From Caenorhabditis elegans (taxonomy: Eukaryota; Nematoda; Chromadorea; Rhabditida; Rhabditidae), in assembly GCF_000002985.6 (NCBI RefSeq), contig NC_003283.11, positions 16,555,501 to 16,619,500 on the forward strand: 64,000 nucleotides of DNA, given 5' to 3'. The translations under genes were made by a program, and so were the position numbers. Below are positions 34,601-49,244 of the stretch, one piece after another (position 1 is the first letter of the stretch; every line of letters begins with the position of its first letter). A model generated the notes under the pieces. It saw only the letters and a list, made by a program, of their open reading frames with translations, was not told the DNA's origin and made no database searches.

Positions 34601-36542
34601 TCAGTGAGACTTGCTAATTGTCGCCAACGAGAACGTGCTTCGATGTTCCTGACTATCAACTCCCCACAATATTTGCAACTTTCTGTATATCTTGAAATTA
34701 ACAACAATTCTATAAGGCTTATGCACCATAATCATCACGACCGTGGAAAATATTCCATGAAACGCTGTGATGATGAAGCTCAGGTTGTTGGCTGCTTGGT
34801 TAAAGTATCCCGTGAACATTGAAAATGCGAGGTAGGAACATGGAAGTATAAGAACACAAATTGGCATTGAAGTCTGAAAATTGGATTATACTATGCCTGG
34901 TGCTGTGACTTGTTAGCTCACTTGAATCAAAATAGCTCTGAAAAAAATTTGTTGGAGTTGCACTGTTCTCTTGGAAGCATTATTTCCTGCTCGATCTCTT
35001 ATATTAGCGTGAAGAAGCCAGGCAAATGTTAGTGACGTGGCAGTGACCAGGGTAATCAAAATGATAAGAGTGAGAAAAAACCCATAAGAATCTGAGGAGA
35101 GAACTAGAAAGTCGAAATCTTTGATGTACTCGCGGAGCTCGGGTATTCCCTGGAATAGCTTGAAATTTTCTAATATATGCCTTACATCAGGGACCGCGGC
35201 AAATCGGCAAAAAGGCAGACCGGCAAATTGCCGATTTTTCAGAACTTCAATTTTAACCGGCAAAATTGTACTCATCCGATGAATGTTCCTACATCTTTTT
35301 TGAAAGGTAAACAAGTACTATAAAAATGTATAGAGAAAAGGGGAAAAGCCAATCCGAAAGGCACAGTTTTTAGTATTCCCGTGTTATAAAAAATCCATCT
35401 AATCACTTCCGGCAAATTGATATCCGGCGAACGGCAAATCGGCAAACCGGCAATTTGTCGAAAATAAAAATTTCCGGCAAATTGGCAAATTGCCGGTTTG
35501 CCGATTTTCGGCAACTCGGCAAACCGGCGTTTTGCCGTTTTCCTGCGAACGGCAAACCAGCATTTTGCCGGAAATGAAAATTTCCGGCAAATGGGCAAAC
35601 CGGCAATTTGCAGATTTGCCGAATTTGTCGGCCGGCAATTGCTTCCCACCCCTGCCTAACATTATATATTTAGTATGAAAGAAAGGAACATTTTCAAGTT
35701 TTCATAATCAAAGATTGAATTTGCAAATCAAAACATCATCTGTGAAGCGGAAAAACTATTTCCGATTGAACAATTTACGAGTAAGATGTGTCATTTTTCA
35801 GGGTGCAAAGATTGAAAAAAGGTGCAGAAATACATTTTTTAGTCCCTATTTGGATTGGAGAATAATGGACAAAAATGACACAAATGCACTTGATGGAATT
35901 TTTCAGTTTAACACTCAAATTTCATTGTTTCAGCGCGGATTCATTAGGCCTAATTTTAAATCTTTATATCATGCACTTTCAATTTCCTTTGTCATTATTT
36001 TATAGTCACTTACCTCTAAAACTTCCGCGAGCGCTGCCTCTTGCTCAGGAATCATTAAATAAGAAGGTAGAAAGCAGAACGCTGACGCCAGATATAAACT
36101 GGTAAGGAACGGAGTCCGAAAATATTTCCATCTCCGGAAGCGTGCAAACATCAGATAGTACCGATTTTCGAGAAGTGTAGTGATCGAAACTCCGACCGCT
36201 GAAACAAGCAGTGTTCCGGTTGAATGAGCACAAAGAGCACAACTCACTTGGAAACAGGGATACGATGAGATAAAGCTGGAGTTTTTGAGGAACTTTAACA
36301 AATTCCAATAATCCTAAGGATCTACCAACTACTGCTGGGAACAATATATATGGAATCACCAATATACTAATTGTCAAGTCAAGAAAAACACTCCAAAAGT
36401 GTAAGTTTAACATTGACCACTTGACTGATTTCATAGTAATCGGAGTTTTACACAGAATACAATATGCTCCAAAAATGTGCACGGGGACCTCTACGCAGGA
36501 CATTATATGTAATGAAGTAGACAAAAAATTTGGGGTGTCCAT
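34601..36542 (-). CDS. Serpentine chemoreceptor, srh class
   Basis: Four exons close in phase: 36248-36542, 36014-36198, 34922-35149 and 34601-34873, giving 326 residues. The srh pattern is clear: VPVHIFGAYCILCKTP, MKSVKWSMLNLHFWS, LLENRYYLMF after helix 3, and the terminal FHGIFSTVVMIMVHKPYR. A 49-base intron (36199-36247) resolves an apparent frameshift after YLIVSLFP. Intron 2 (35150-36013) is largely CGGCAAATTGCCG satellite. Expected in chemosensory neuron cilia. No defect is seen. Confidence 0.85.
35190..35650. repeat. CGGCAAATTGCCGG repeat in srh intron
   Basis: Degenerate units of GGCAAACCGGCAATTTGCCG, same family as 6006-6869. Long open frames here are repeat translations. Confidence 0.8.
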
Positions 36543-36736
36543 GTTGAGATTAAAAGTTTAAAACAAAATATTTGAGAGGCAGGGAAACTTATAGCTCGAT
36601 GAATAACACGCATAGAATGAATTCGAGGGGAAAAAGTAAAGAGGTGGATAATTATTGAAAAATACGTGCAAATTGAACCCCTTGGGAAAGAACATCAGTC
36701 TACTTTCTGAGGTTAGAAACTGCGAAAAAAGAGCAT
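36543..36736. other. Short spacer between srh and tRNA-Gln
   Basis: Contains the srh promoter side; no distinct motif recognised. Confidence 0.4.
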
Positions 36737-36808
36737 AGGTCCCACCGAGATTTGAACTCGGGTCGCAGGATTCAGAGTCCTGAGTGCTAACCGCTACACC
36801 ATGGAACC
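36737..36808 (-). tRNA. tRNA-Gln (anticodon CTG)
   Basis: The minus strand gives a 72-base cloverleaf. The acceptor stem GGTTCCA pairs with TGGGACC, the D arm is GTGTAGCGGTTAGCAC, the anticodon arm CAGGA-CTCTGAA-TCCTG carries CTG, the T arm is CCGAG-TTCAAAT-CTCGG, and the discriminator is T. A and B boxes are intact and there is no intron. It closely resembles metazoan tRNA-Gln(CTG), so it should be functional. Confidence 0.95.
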
Positions 36809-37246
36809 GCGGTGTACAGCGGCGGCAAATGTTTGTAATGAGAGAGGGTTAACAATCGACAACCGCTGCTTTGCAATGTTTATTTAATTTTTCGTGGGGG
36901 ACTTTGATTGACTAGGCAAGCAGGCAGGGGCGTAGACACGCTAAAAAGGACGTCACAACTTGGTGTCTGAATTAAAAGCGAAAACGAAAACTATAATTCA
37001 AATTTGTTACGAGCTAATTATATGCTCTTACTATTTCCTCACTTGTTTTTAAGACAGAAAAATGCAAAACTAAATTCAAAAATCGTTTATGTACACCACA
37101 ATTTGAAATACATAATTATAGATATTAGAGAAATTCCAAAAAAATACAGAAAACGAGGTAAAGCTTGACAGAAAAGAGTCAAAGAATTGCAATTCGGGGC
37201 TACAATTAAATTTTCCAAAAAAAAAAATTAATTATTAAGTTCAAAT
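36809..37246. other. Spacer between tRNA-Gln and the cpl-1 3' end
   Basis: Holds the upstream flank of the tRNA and the 3' untranslated region of cpl-1. No further gene seen. Confidence 0.5.
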
Positions 37247-39845
<2,599 letters not shown>

Positions 39846-39860
39846 TCTGGAATTTTATAA
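39846..39860 (-). promoter_or_regulatory. Probable SL trans-splice acceptor of cpl-1
   Basis: On the coding strand ATAAAATTCCAG ends one base before the start codon. With no upstream in-frame coding exon, this strong acceptor is best read as a spliced-leader addition site. Confidence 0.75.
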
Positions 39861-40066
39861 CATTTAAAATTAATTTGAAAATTCTACAAAAAGCAGGGGA
39901 AACACGAAAAAATATGGAAATGGAATAGGAACTACAATGAACACCTCCCGAGGCGAGTTTATGAAGGATCCTAAAGTAGGCGGGGACAGCGTCAATCAGT
40001 GCCAGGACGAGTGTGAGGAGAGAGATGGAGAGGCGGAGAGAAACAGAGAGCGATCAAACCATCAGG

Positions 40067-40084
40067 TTATCAGTCAACTGATAA
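40067..40084. promoter_or_regulatory. Palindromic pair of GATA sites upstream of cpl-1
   Basis: TTATCAGTCAACTGATAA is two inverted CTGATAA motifs about 220 bases upstream of the start. More GATAA words follow at about 40175 (CAGATAAGC) and 40194 (GGGATAAGT). CTGATAA is the preferred motif of the intestinal GATA factor ELT-2 class, which suits a protease expressed in the gut; control by it is inference. Confidence 0.55.
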
Positions 40085-40209
40085 TAGAGGGAAATTAGGG
40101 GTGAAAGTGCTTGCTCCGGTGCTAGGAGCTCAGAATAGTACAGAAATTGGATGATTATCATAATAGGGTTAAGTCAGATAAGCATGTGATCAGGGATAAG
40201 TGTTTCGAA

Positions 40210-41876
40210 AAACGGAAGTTTTCGAGCGGAAGTTTCCGAACTTCTTGAAGTATTGAACATACAGAAAATTAAGGTTTTTGTAGTTTGTAGTGCCCCCAAA
40301 GTTTAGAAAACTACCAGTTTTGCTAGAAATGTTTCCAAAACCGAGAAAATTGTTCGCCTTTTAAAAGTGTCAATTATTGGAGTTTAACCGCAAAATTCCA
40401 GCAATTTGTGTCAATTTCTACTGTTTTATTGACGTTAGGAACAGAAACTTCCATCAAATTTTGCTCTTTTTGAAGTATGAACTTTTTTTTCGGTTTTTTT
40501 TCCAGAAATTTTCAAAACTTTTCATTACGAAATTCGGTAGTTTTTAACGATTTTGGGCCCCAAAAAGCAATGTCTCAAAATTTTATAAGTGGTCCTTGAC
40601 TGATGTCGGCTGCTTTTTTAGCAAAGGTCAAACTACAAAGTGAGTCAAGTTTTTTAAAATTAACTTTGAAAAAACAGGGGGAAAAAGGACAGAAAACAAA
40701 CAAACAATTAGGTCACTTTAACAGGTGGCCAACAATGTAAATAAATTGTTTCGCATTCTAAAGGATTTCCAAACAAAAAACTTAGGAATGAAAAACGAGA
40801 AAATAAATGTCATCAGCAAGAAATTACATAATCATCCAGCTATTGATAAGATACCTGGTGAAGACGGTGAGATAATCTACGGGAATAAGGAATGATAATG
40901 GGAACCTGTTTTTTTTTTGGAGTGGGGAATGGCAGACTTGAGATGTTCTAAGCAATTTTTTGAAATCGACAATTGTTTAATCTTGGGGAAATAGGGAAAA
41001 AAAGAGATTTCGAAATTTGGAAATTTCAAAATCTCAAAAAATGCTGTAACTCGTATGAAGTTTTTTATAACTTTCAGCACGTGAATTTCGAAATTCAGTA
41101 ATTTAAAAACTCAAAATTCAACTAACTAACAAGAAAAATGTAAGAAAAATTATAATTGGAAGTTCTCACTTTCAGACATTTTTCGATACAAAATTCAAAG
41201 TTTCAGCACCTAAAAAATCGTAAAAAAATGAATTTAATTTATTTTCAAATAAAAAAAAATTGAAACTTCAGATATTTTCCCATAAGAAATTCAGATTTTG
41301 AGACGTGTTCACATAAAAATTTAAATTTCAGACGGGAAAGGAAAATCGTTACGTATTTTTCAATAGAATTTCATAAGTTCATACAATTCTAAACATGGAA
41401 GAAATAAAAATGCCGCCAATTTCAATATGGAAATTCAGATTTTGAAGAATTTTTAATAAGTACCTTTGAAACTTCAGACATTCTTGCACAGGAATCTCTA
41501 AAATTTTTGTCATTTTTATATGAAAAGTTTGAAATTTCAGACGTTTTCAGAAAATAAATTTTAATTTTCAGAAATTTAGAACTGAATATTGAAGTTTTTT
41601 TCGGGAGAAAAGTGTAAAGTTTCAGTAAATTTTTAGATGCAAATAACTTTTTTTTAATTTGGACATATTTAAATAGAAATACTTAAACTTCCAGTTTTTA
41701 TTTCGAAGGCAAAAATGAAATTTCTGGCCTCAAGAAAAATTATATCAGTAACATTCAGTACAGGTTTTCTAACCAAAACAATATCCATCTACATATATTC
41801 AAAAAGACTCGTAAACCTAGTTAAACGATGTGTTGTTGGCAGAGATAATAGCAATGTGTCGTAAAACAAAAATCGA
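40210..41876. other. Intergenic, AT-rich degenerate repeat
   Basis: No gene supported. Much of 41040-41740 is a loose repeat of GAAATTTCAGACATTTT-type units. Confidence 0.55.
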
Positions 41877-42986
41877 TCCTGACAAGGAAAGGAAGTCAAT
41901 CTAGTATCGGACTTTAAATTGAGACGCATGTCATTTGAAAGCTTATGGTTAGCCTAGATCACCACAAAAATTTTAGCGGCGGAACTCAACTCTGAACCCC
42001 TGAAAGCGCCATCTGAAAATTTTTCTCTGCGCCCTCCTAGTTTTCAATACTATTTCGTATTTATTCATTTTACATATACAAAAATCATCTTCAATATTTA
42101 TAAAATGGTTCAAAACATTGAAAACAATAAAAATCAGGGATTGATGGCCAAATGGTAAATGCTTGGTAAAACGGAATAAAGGTCTCGTGTTCGATTCTTT
42201 CAGTGGCAATTTTTTTTTTAATTTTTAAAAATTGCAATCGCGCCCTGAATTTTTATAGCTAACTTTTAAACATTTTATTTAGTAAAAATTAATTGCATGT
42301 GAACCAAGGAACCATTTAATTGAATAATCTCAAAAAAATTTTTTTTGGGATTTAAAACTTTCGAACTCAAAATTTCCAGTCCCATATATTTGACCGAAAG
42401 TAGGAGCATGGCTTGTGTTTGGGTAATGTAATATGTTGCACCGATGCTTTTTGAAGGTTTGAATATGGCTTCGGACCTTTTTGTGAAAGAAAAACGTTTT
42501 CAAAGGTACATCCATTACATATTTGAAGCAATTTTTAAGCTTAAAAACCACCTCATATTCGGTGCAAAGGGCTCAATTGGAAGAAATTTGTACCTTTTTA
42601 TATGCCCCGATACAAAAAAATAGTTTTGAAAATTTTTCAAAAAAAAAATTTTTTTGACCAAAAATTTGGCTTCCATTGGACCGCAAAAATTTCAGATTTT
42701 TTGCAAAAAAATAAAAATTTCCAAAAAGCTTCCACATCCTTTGTTTGACCCTAAAGACCCCCAAAAACAATTTTTAACCGCTCATAGCCACTTTTAAGGC
42801 CATTTACTTGACCTAGAATTCAGCAAAAAAATGCACTGGAGCACTTTCAGATGGCTCTTTCAGGGGTTCAGAGTTGAGTTCCGCCGCTAAAATTTTTGTG
42901 GTGATCTAGTCTAAACATAAGCTTTCAAATGACATGCGTCTCAATTTAAAGTCCGATACTAGATTGACTTCCTTTCCTTGTGAGGA
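41877..42986. mobile_element. 1.1-kb foldback element with tRNA-like boxes
   Basis: The left arm from TCCTGACAAGGAAAGGAAGT (41877 to about 42020) is inverted at about 42845-42986. The arms share GCGGCGGAACTCAACTCTGA and CTAGTATCGGACTTTAAA. The interior contains a tRNA-like segment at 42137-42207 and AT-rich filler. No transposase frame, so non-autonomous. Confidence 0.8.
42137..42207 (+). other. tRNA-like segment inside the foldback element
   Basis: TGGCCAAATGG resembles an A box and GTGTTCGATTC a B box at tRNA spacing, but no full cloverleaf closes. Likely tRNA-derived, as in the palindrome at 8327-9940 though of a different sequence. Confidence 0.4.
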
Positions 42987-43488
42987 CCAAAGAGTCCCCC
43001 ACAAACTAATAGTCCACTCATTCGGCTCCGTTTTATAGTCCTCACAAAAAGAGGGGGTCTCGTTTTCGAAGAACAATCGAGAATATTCGTAAGACACATT
43101 ATGTGCACGTGATGATGGACCCTCTTATATTACACTGTGGCAGGCGGCCGGCAAGATAAGATCAGGTGATCATAGAGGTGGGGGGGGGGGGTCAAAGTAG
43201 AACATCTGGAAGTGATGGGGTGTCTGGAAACATCTGGTTGGAAGGGATGGGGTGATGGTGGGAAGATTTTGGAGTTTGAGATTGGTTTTTTGTTTGGCTT
43301 GAAAGGTTTCTTACAAAATTGAGAAAAAATATATAGAATTTTGGAAAAAAGGCAGAATTTTGAAGTGATAAATTTATAGTATAAGTAAATTTTTTTGATT
43401 TTTCTAAAATTTATTTTAAATGTAAATACAAGCTGTAATAACTCGGAATAAAGCGAATCAAAAGACCGAAAATATATTATTTCTAAAA
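42987..43488. other. Intergenic, includes a G12 tract
   Basis: No gene is supported. A G12 homopolymer lies at 43180-43191. The open frame across 43130-43570 overlaps the last exon of the next receptor in another frame and is not credited. Confidence 0.5.
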
Positions 43489-45067
43489 TTAGGTAACCAA
43501 AACAGAAGCAGACACCGATCGAAGTGCAATATCCTTTTGCCCCGTGGCCGACTGTTGCCCCTTTTTGCACAAAATTTTTCGAATTCCTGGTACAATATGG
43601 ATCATATTGTTAATTGTTCCTTGAGAGCAAATCATGAGGAGGTAGGGAAGCCCGTAGTCTAAAAATTGAATATTTAAATTTTTACGTTGAAACTATTGAC
43701 AACCCAACCTGTAATGTGAATATCCGCATAGAAAAGTGTGGATATGACTGCGACTGGCACTATTATGAAAATAATGTATACCAGAGCCTGTAAAAAATTT
43801 AAAAAAATTGTGAAAAAATTGTGAAACCTGAAAAGCGTAAAATTTGTTTTCCCTGACAAATTAAAATTCTAATTTTCTTCCAAATAATAAAAAAAAATGT
43901 TCTGACAAAAAAGTCCCACAAAGTATCGGTTGCTGAAACAATACATACCTGATAAATTAAAATTCCAGTAAAATTCCTCTGCATGTTAAGAGTCTCCTTG
44001 GAGACAATATTTCGAGATTCATAAATCATCAAAAGACAAGTAAACACACTTGTGACGCCAGTTATCGAGCACCAGGCGCCAAAAATTAGCGAACAAAAGT
44101 ATGGAACATAAATCTTCCAGTGACGATGATCGGCGATGAACATATCGTCGCACAGGACCATTGGATTTTTGAAGTACTCATAGGCACTCTGACGGAAATT
44201 ATAAAAATCCAGCTGAATTGTCAGGGCCGGGAGAATTGAAATAGCTACAATGAGCATCAAAATCGTGCAGAGTTTGTAGAATTTGATGAGTATTTTTACT
44301 GGTTTCTCGAATTTTTGTGTGAAGCGGATGTCGGAAATTGTGATGAGTTGGTGTTTGAGAAGTTGCATGATTGATATAGCCACTACTGGAAATTAAAATT
44401 TTTATGATTTGTTGGAGGAGGGCACTGACCAATCGGCTTTCTAATTTCATTTTAAATTCGGTGCAAAGGAGGTCCAATCACCAATCATTGACCAATCAGA
44501 GCGGTTAGTCACTCTGCGCTTATTGGTCCGATAATTCAGAACACGATTCGCGCGAGGACACTGGCCAATCAGAGACGTCGACCACTCTGCGCTGATTGGT
44601 CGGAGTTCCTCTCTGTTGCGCGTGATAAACCATTTTTAGCGATTCAATAAGTTTTTTAAAAAAATATACACCTCCCAAACTTCTGCAAACTTACAAAGAA
44701 CCACATGAGTCATCAACACCAACGGAAGTGCAACATTCATCTCGAAAGTTGCGAGAAGCCCAGTCATGTAATAGCCGGGGACAGGCGGCTCAAGTATTGG
44801 GCATACTATTACTGAGATCAGAATTAGAAATATGTAGTTGCTGGAAAAATACTATTGTTTCAAAATCAGCAAGAAAACTTACATGACTATCTGCCTCAAA
44901 AACAACTTCTTCACAGCTAAAACCAGTTTCGATTTGCTCTTCAGAATTAAAAGAATTGCAGTTAAATATACCGGAAAACTTGTAATCGGGGAGATTTGAA
45001 ATGTGATGTAAAGCCATGAGCTTTTCACATTTTGTATAGAACATATCACAGCTAAATCATTGTTCAT
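43489..45067 (-). CDS. Seven-helix chemoreceptor, Str superfamily (srh/sri-like), copy A
   Basis: Five exons close in phase: 44883-45067, 44695-44840, 43949-44385, 43709-43787 and 43489-43658, giving 338 residues. Blocks include SPITSFPVYLTAILLI, VPGYYMTGLLATFEMNVALP, MQLLKHQLITISD, RNFTGILIYQALVYIIFIIV and MICSQGTINNMIHIV. The layout resembles srh and sri receptors, but I could not assign the class. It is paralogous to the gene at 45533-47456, with the same junctions except that copy A has the third exon unsplit. CCAATCAGAG repeats lie in intron 2. Confidence 0.78.
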
Positions 45068-45532
45068 TGTAGAGAAGAACGTAAAAAATGAAAATGAATT
45101 CCATTCAAGGCTCGTCTGAACTCTCTAGAGACTTCTTGATCGGTTCGTTGAGCCAGACGGAGGTTCAGACAGCAACAAAGAACTGAGAAAAAGAGAAAGA
45201 GGAAAGAGTAAGCTAGTAATTATGAATATCATAGGATTGTAAATGTCACGAAATAAAAAGAACAAGGATCAGTGACGTGTTGTTTTTTGCAAGACTTGAT
45301 TCTGACAGAACAGAAACTGTTTTAGTTGGGCACTGATAACAGAGAAGGGAGGAGGATTTATGTCAAAAGTCTCATGGGTCCCGTTGAATCTTCTCTGACG
45401 AACGCGCAGCCGACAAAGAAGAAGGTCCGCGACGGACTGCCTATCTATGTCGTCTGCACATCTTGACTGCAATTTTATACAATAACAATTACAACAAAAA
45501 TATATGCTCATCAAATCAAAATTTTCAATTTA
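45068..45532. other. Spacer between the two receptors
   Basis: Promoter side of copy A. GC-richer sequence around 45380-45460 but no gene or motif I can defend. Confidence 0.4.
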
Positions 45533-47456
45533 TCAAGTCACAACATTAGTCGCCGTCGTCGACCACATTGCGGTGCTCTTCCAACTCTGATTTGACTGTA
45601 ACCTCAATTTCTTCCGGAATTTTCTCCACAAAGCTGACACAATGTGCATTAAATTGTTGACGGCTCCTTGAGATGATATGAGTAGTAGGAAATGGAGTCC
45701 ATTATCTGAAAATAGTCCTTTTCAATTAGAAATAAATATATTTCATTCCGTGATTATTTTCATTCCGTGATTATTTTCACTCGGGAATCGCTCGCCCACT
45801 ATGGGGGAGTCTACGCAAGGACAACGACCACATTCTAATGGAATGGAAACGATTGCCCGTCTGCACCAACTCTAGTTCAAGCGAACAATGATAACTATTG
45901 TAATCTGTATTCCTTCACATCTCCCAGCGAGCGTAATAAATTATTATTATTATTATTTCAAAAGTAGCTCACCCAAAATGGAAATGTCTGCATAGAAAAG
46001 AGTGGACACTATAGCCAAAGGAACAATTATAAGAGCAACACAAACACAGGCCTGGAAGTTTTAAATTTAGCAGCCGACAGGCACCGGGGGCGTTACCTGG
46101 TACATTAATATAAACGTGAAATTCCTTTGCAGCGTCAATGTCTCCCTGGACACTATCTTCCGAGAGTCGTAGACAATTTTCAAGCATGTGAGCACACTGC
46201 TCACACCTGTGAAGCAACATATCCCTCCGAAAAATATCGAGCAAAAATATGGAATGTAAATCTCCCATTGCCGCGGATCAGCGATGAACATCTGTGGGCA
46301 GAAGCAGACTGAATTATTGAAAAACTGAAAAATTGGATCTCGTTAACTGTGGTGGTAGATCAAAACCAACTTCAAAGGCCTCTCTTCTGAACCCATCCAC
46401 ATCGAATTCAATGGATAAAGCTGGTAATATTGAAATTGCGACGACAGCCATCATGAGATAACAGAAATAGAAAAGCCATCTAATAATTTTCACAGACAAT
46501 TCGAATTTTTTGGTGTATCGCAGGTCGGATAGCGTGACGAGTTGATGTTTGAAAAGCTGCATGATGACCAGAGAGACCACTGCAATTTAGGGGATTTTTT
46601 GGATACCATATTGTACCCAGCATCCCAAAATATCTACCAAAATCGTTTGACATGCGTTTTTAGGGTGTTCTAGGGTCGTTTTAGGGGCGTTATTAAGGAG
46701 TGTTTACATGAGTTAATGAAAATGAAGTCCATTCTCTGGGATTAGTGATCGGACCTACAGTATCCTACCGTACTCTATTGTACCCTATTGTGTGATTATT
46801 ATTCCTTCATTCCGTATTACTACCCTACACTACTCTACAATACTACTTTTATGTTGTACAGATACAGTTATATTTAAATACCGTATCGCGCGTATTGGTA
46901 TTAATATTATTTTCTTAATAACACGTTAAAAATAGATATCACCGCTAAATACTATTTTCAGTTTCCTTAAACCTTTCTCGACTCATCTCTCACTATCAGA
47001 CTTACACAGCACGACATGTGTCATTATAACCAAGGGAAGTGCCACATTTAGACGAAGCGTGGCCAGAAGACCAGTCATAAAGTACCCAGGAATTGGTGGA
47101 ATTAATAAAGGGCAAATGACGGTGCAAAGAAGTATTACAGACATGAAATTTCTGGAAAAAATTAAAGGGTAAATTTTATATAAAATAAATTCGATGAAAA
47201 TCAGTGTGACGTTAAACAAAATCAACACTCCACAGCTTTTCCCTAAACTAACCAAACTTTTGTCAAATAAAACTCACATGAGCATCTGTTTCAAGTACAG
47301 CTTTTTCACGGCTTGCACCACTTTTGACTTGTTCCTCGTTATAAATACCCATGCCAAAATATACGACGGAATGCTCAATAAGGGAACTAACCGAAAAACT
47401 AAGAATAACACGGAAGAATTTAAATGATCAAGTGAGCAGATTGAGAAGTTGCTCAT
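45533..47456 (-). CDS. Seven-helix chemoreceptor, Str superfamily (srh/sri-like), copy B
   Basis: Six exons close in phase: 47278-47456, 47006-47151, 46371-46579, 46097-46324, 45973-46051 and 45533-45705, giving 337 residues. Blocks match copy A: IPGYFMTGLLATLRLNVALP, MQLFKHQLVTLSD, MFIADPRQWEIYIPYF, RNFTFILMYQ and SSQGAVNNLMHIV. An extra 46-base intron (46325-46370) splits what is one exon in copy A. A microsatellite-like run of CTACACTACTCTAC lies at 46750-46860 in an intron. No defect is seen. Confidence 0.78.
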
Positions 47457-48047
47457 TTCAATGCGGAATGATTATTTAGAAATAAAACTTTTGACTGTGG
47501 TTTGTAACCATAGTTTCCAGAGATTAGAGATAAAAAGACAATACAAAGTTGGTGTTGATGTGGGAATACGCCAATTACTGAATTGATAAGTGTAGGTTAT
47601 GGGTGATATTTTAGAGAAAATGTATGCAAAGGGAAGAGTATTAAACAGATTACATTTTTTACATCATACATTATACGCAATTTACAATATACAAAATAGC
47701 CTCAGTTCGCTACAACACTACCATTTACGAAAAAGTTTTTTTTCTAATTCACTTGTGCCGACTTTCTGTTGAGATCACGTAGCAGAAGCCATATTTTGAA
47801 CGTTCAGCTAGCTCTCTCCGACCGTTTTTACAATGCTACTCTCTGCGCTCTTTTACAACATAACAGTTTCCTTGAACGTTTCAAAACAAGCCTCTCGCTC
47901 TCTATTGCCCTCTCTGTCTCCCATTATGCGAGCGCTTCGGGCACATCACCTGATCAAGCAGGACATAAGTCTCACACGTTTGGGCCTCTGCGTTTTTTTT
48001 TGTTGTTATTTTAATGTCACGTTTAGAAGAAAGCTTTTCGTTTTTAA
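47457..48047. other. Intergenic
   Basis: Promoter side of receptor copy B and region upstream of the Smr fragment. Two open frames here (47769-48114) show no family resemblance. Confidence 0.4.
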
Positions 48048-48702
48048 AAGGAACCTCAAGATTTTTTACAAACTAAAAATAATGAGCTTGAAGTTCAAAC
48101 TGCACAGAATTTGAATTCAAAAATAAAATACGGAAGAACTTTTTTTTCTCTTATTTATAATCACTTCGTCTACCAAAGAAACAATGTTCTTCGTAACTTC
48201 CAAAATCTCCCGGATGGCTTCATTCCAATGCTTGAGCTTCACTATGTTACGGTAGATCGCGTTGTTGCATTGGTAGAGCAACATTTGACAATTTTCCCGG
48301 CGGATTATGAGCATAAAAGTTAGTTTTTTTTTCGTAGAAAGTTACTTTATAGCGGGGGAAATTTGATACACAAAAAAACATATGAACCCACGTCTTCCAC
48401 ATCTCCTCGAGAGCGTAAAATAAATTAAATTAAATTAAATTAAATTAGCTGGAATTCCAGATTTTTCGCAAAAAACATAGATAAACTGTGAAGAATTCAC
48501 AAACTGTAATTGGAACAAACTTACAATTCCAGAAATCAAACTCATAACGGGGAAAGGCAACAGCTCACTCGGCCAGATTCCTGCGATTCGGAAGAAAATT
48601 CTGGAGCACTATGGCCCGAGAATCCGATGGGAGCATGCTAACACTGGAATCTTGTATTTGACTATTCAAGCTCAACCGGCCACGACTCTGGGAGCATCCT
48701 AG
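48048..48702 (+). CDS. Smr-domain protein, 5' end unresolved (possibly truncated)
   Basis: Two exons close in phase: about 48048-48318 and 48533-48702. The first encodes a charged helical stretch (KNNELEVQTAQNLNSKIK) then LPDGFIPMLELHYVTVDRVV. The second encodes IKLITGKGNSSLGQIPAIRK and ends at a TAG. LxLHxx plus GKGxxS is the Smr (small MutS-related) domain, known for nucleic-acid nicking or binding. The usual His in the second motif (GKGxHS) is Ser here. No ATG or upstream exon like those of the paralogue at 51119-52476 is visible, so it may be a pseudogene. Confidence 0.6.
48420..48449. repeat. (TAAAT)n microsatellite
   Basis: About six uninterrupted TAAAT/AAATT units in the intron of the Smr fragment. 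Confidence 0.85.
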
Positions 48703-49244
48703 GCTCCTACAATACAAAAATATCAAATGTAACATATCCGATTTTGGAAAAAAATTTGAAGCAGTCGTACTATGTGTCCCTTTTAGCTTTAATTGTTACT
48801 GACTATGGGTATACTTTTTTGTATTATATTTGTCTCCCTACAAGCCAAGCCAAAAATTATTTTTAAAGTTATATGATTAACCTCACTTCCCACGCCAACT
48901 TTCTGTCCACTAAAAATTATCTACAGTTTTGTAAACCTCTCAAAAATGATAACGTTTTTGGCACTTTCTTACTTTGTTCCTATGTAGATCACAGTGTTTA
49001 TGTAAAAAATTCCCGATGAATCATGTGTCCTTTTAATAATCTAAATTGCGTTCCTCTTATAATTTTTCCGATTTCTAGTTTACTTATCACCTCAAATTTT
49101 ACTTCACTTCTTACCCATTCGATCTATATTTCCTCTTTTGTGCAATTCGTTTTGTATCTTTCTCTCAAAATCACAGTTCCACATAAAAGGCGACTGGTTG
49201 TTAGAACAGCCTTAAGTAAATTTTCGAGCACTAATTTGTTCTTT
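48703..49244. other. Intergenic
   Basis: No gene or repeat recognised. Confidence 0.4.

Noticed and set aside
47769-48114. Two overlapping open frames upstream of the Smr fragment, considered as its first exons
   Set aside because: Neither resembles the front of the intact Smr gene and no in-phase splice was found.
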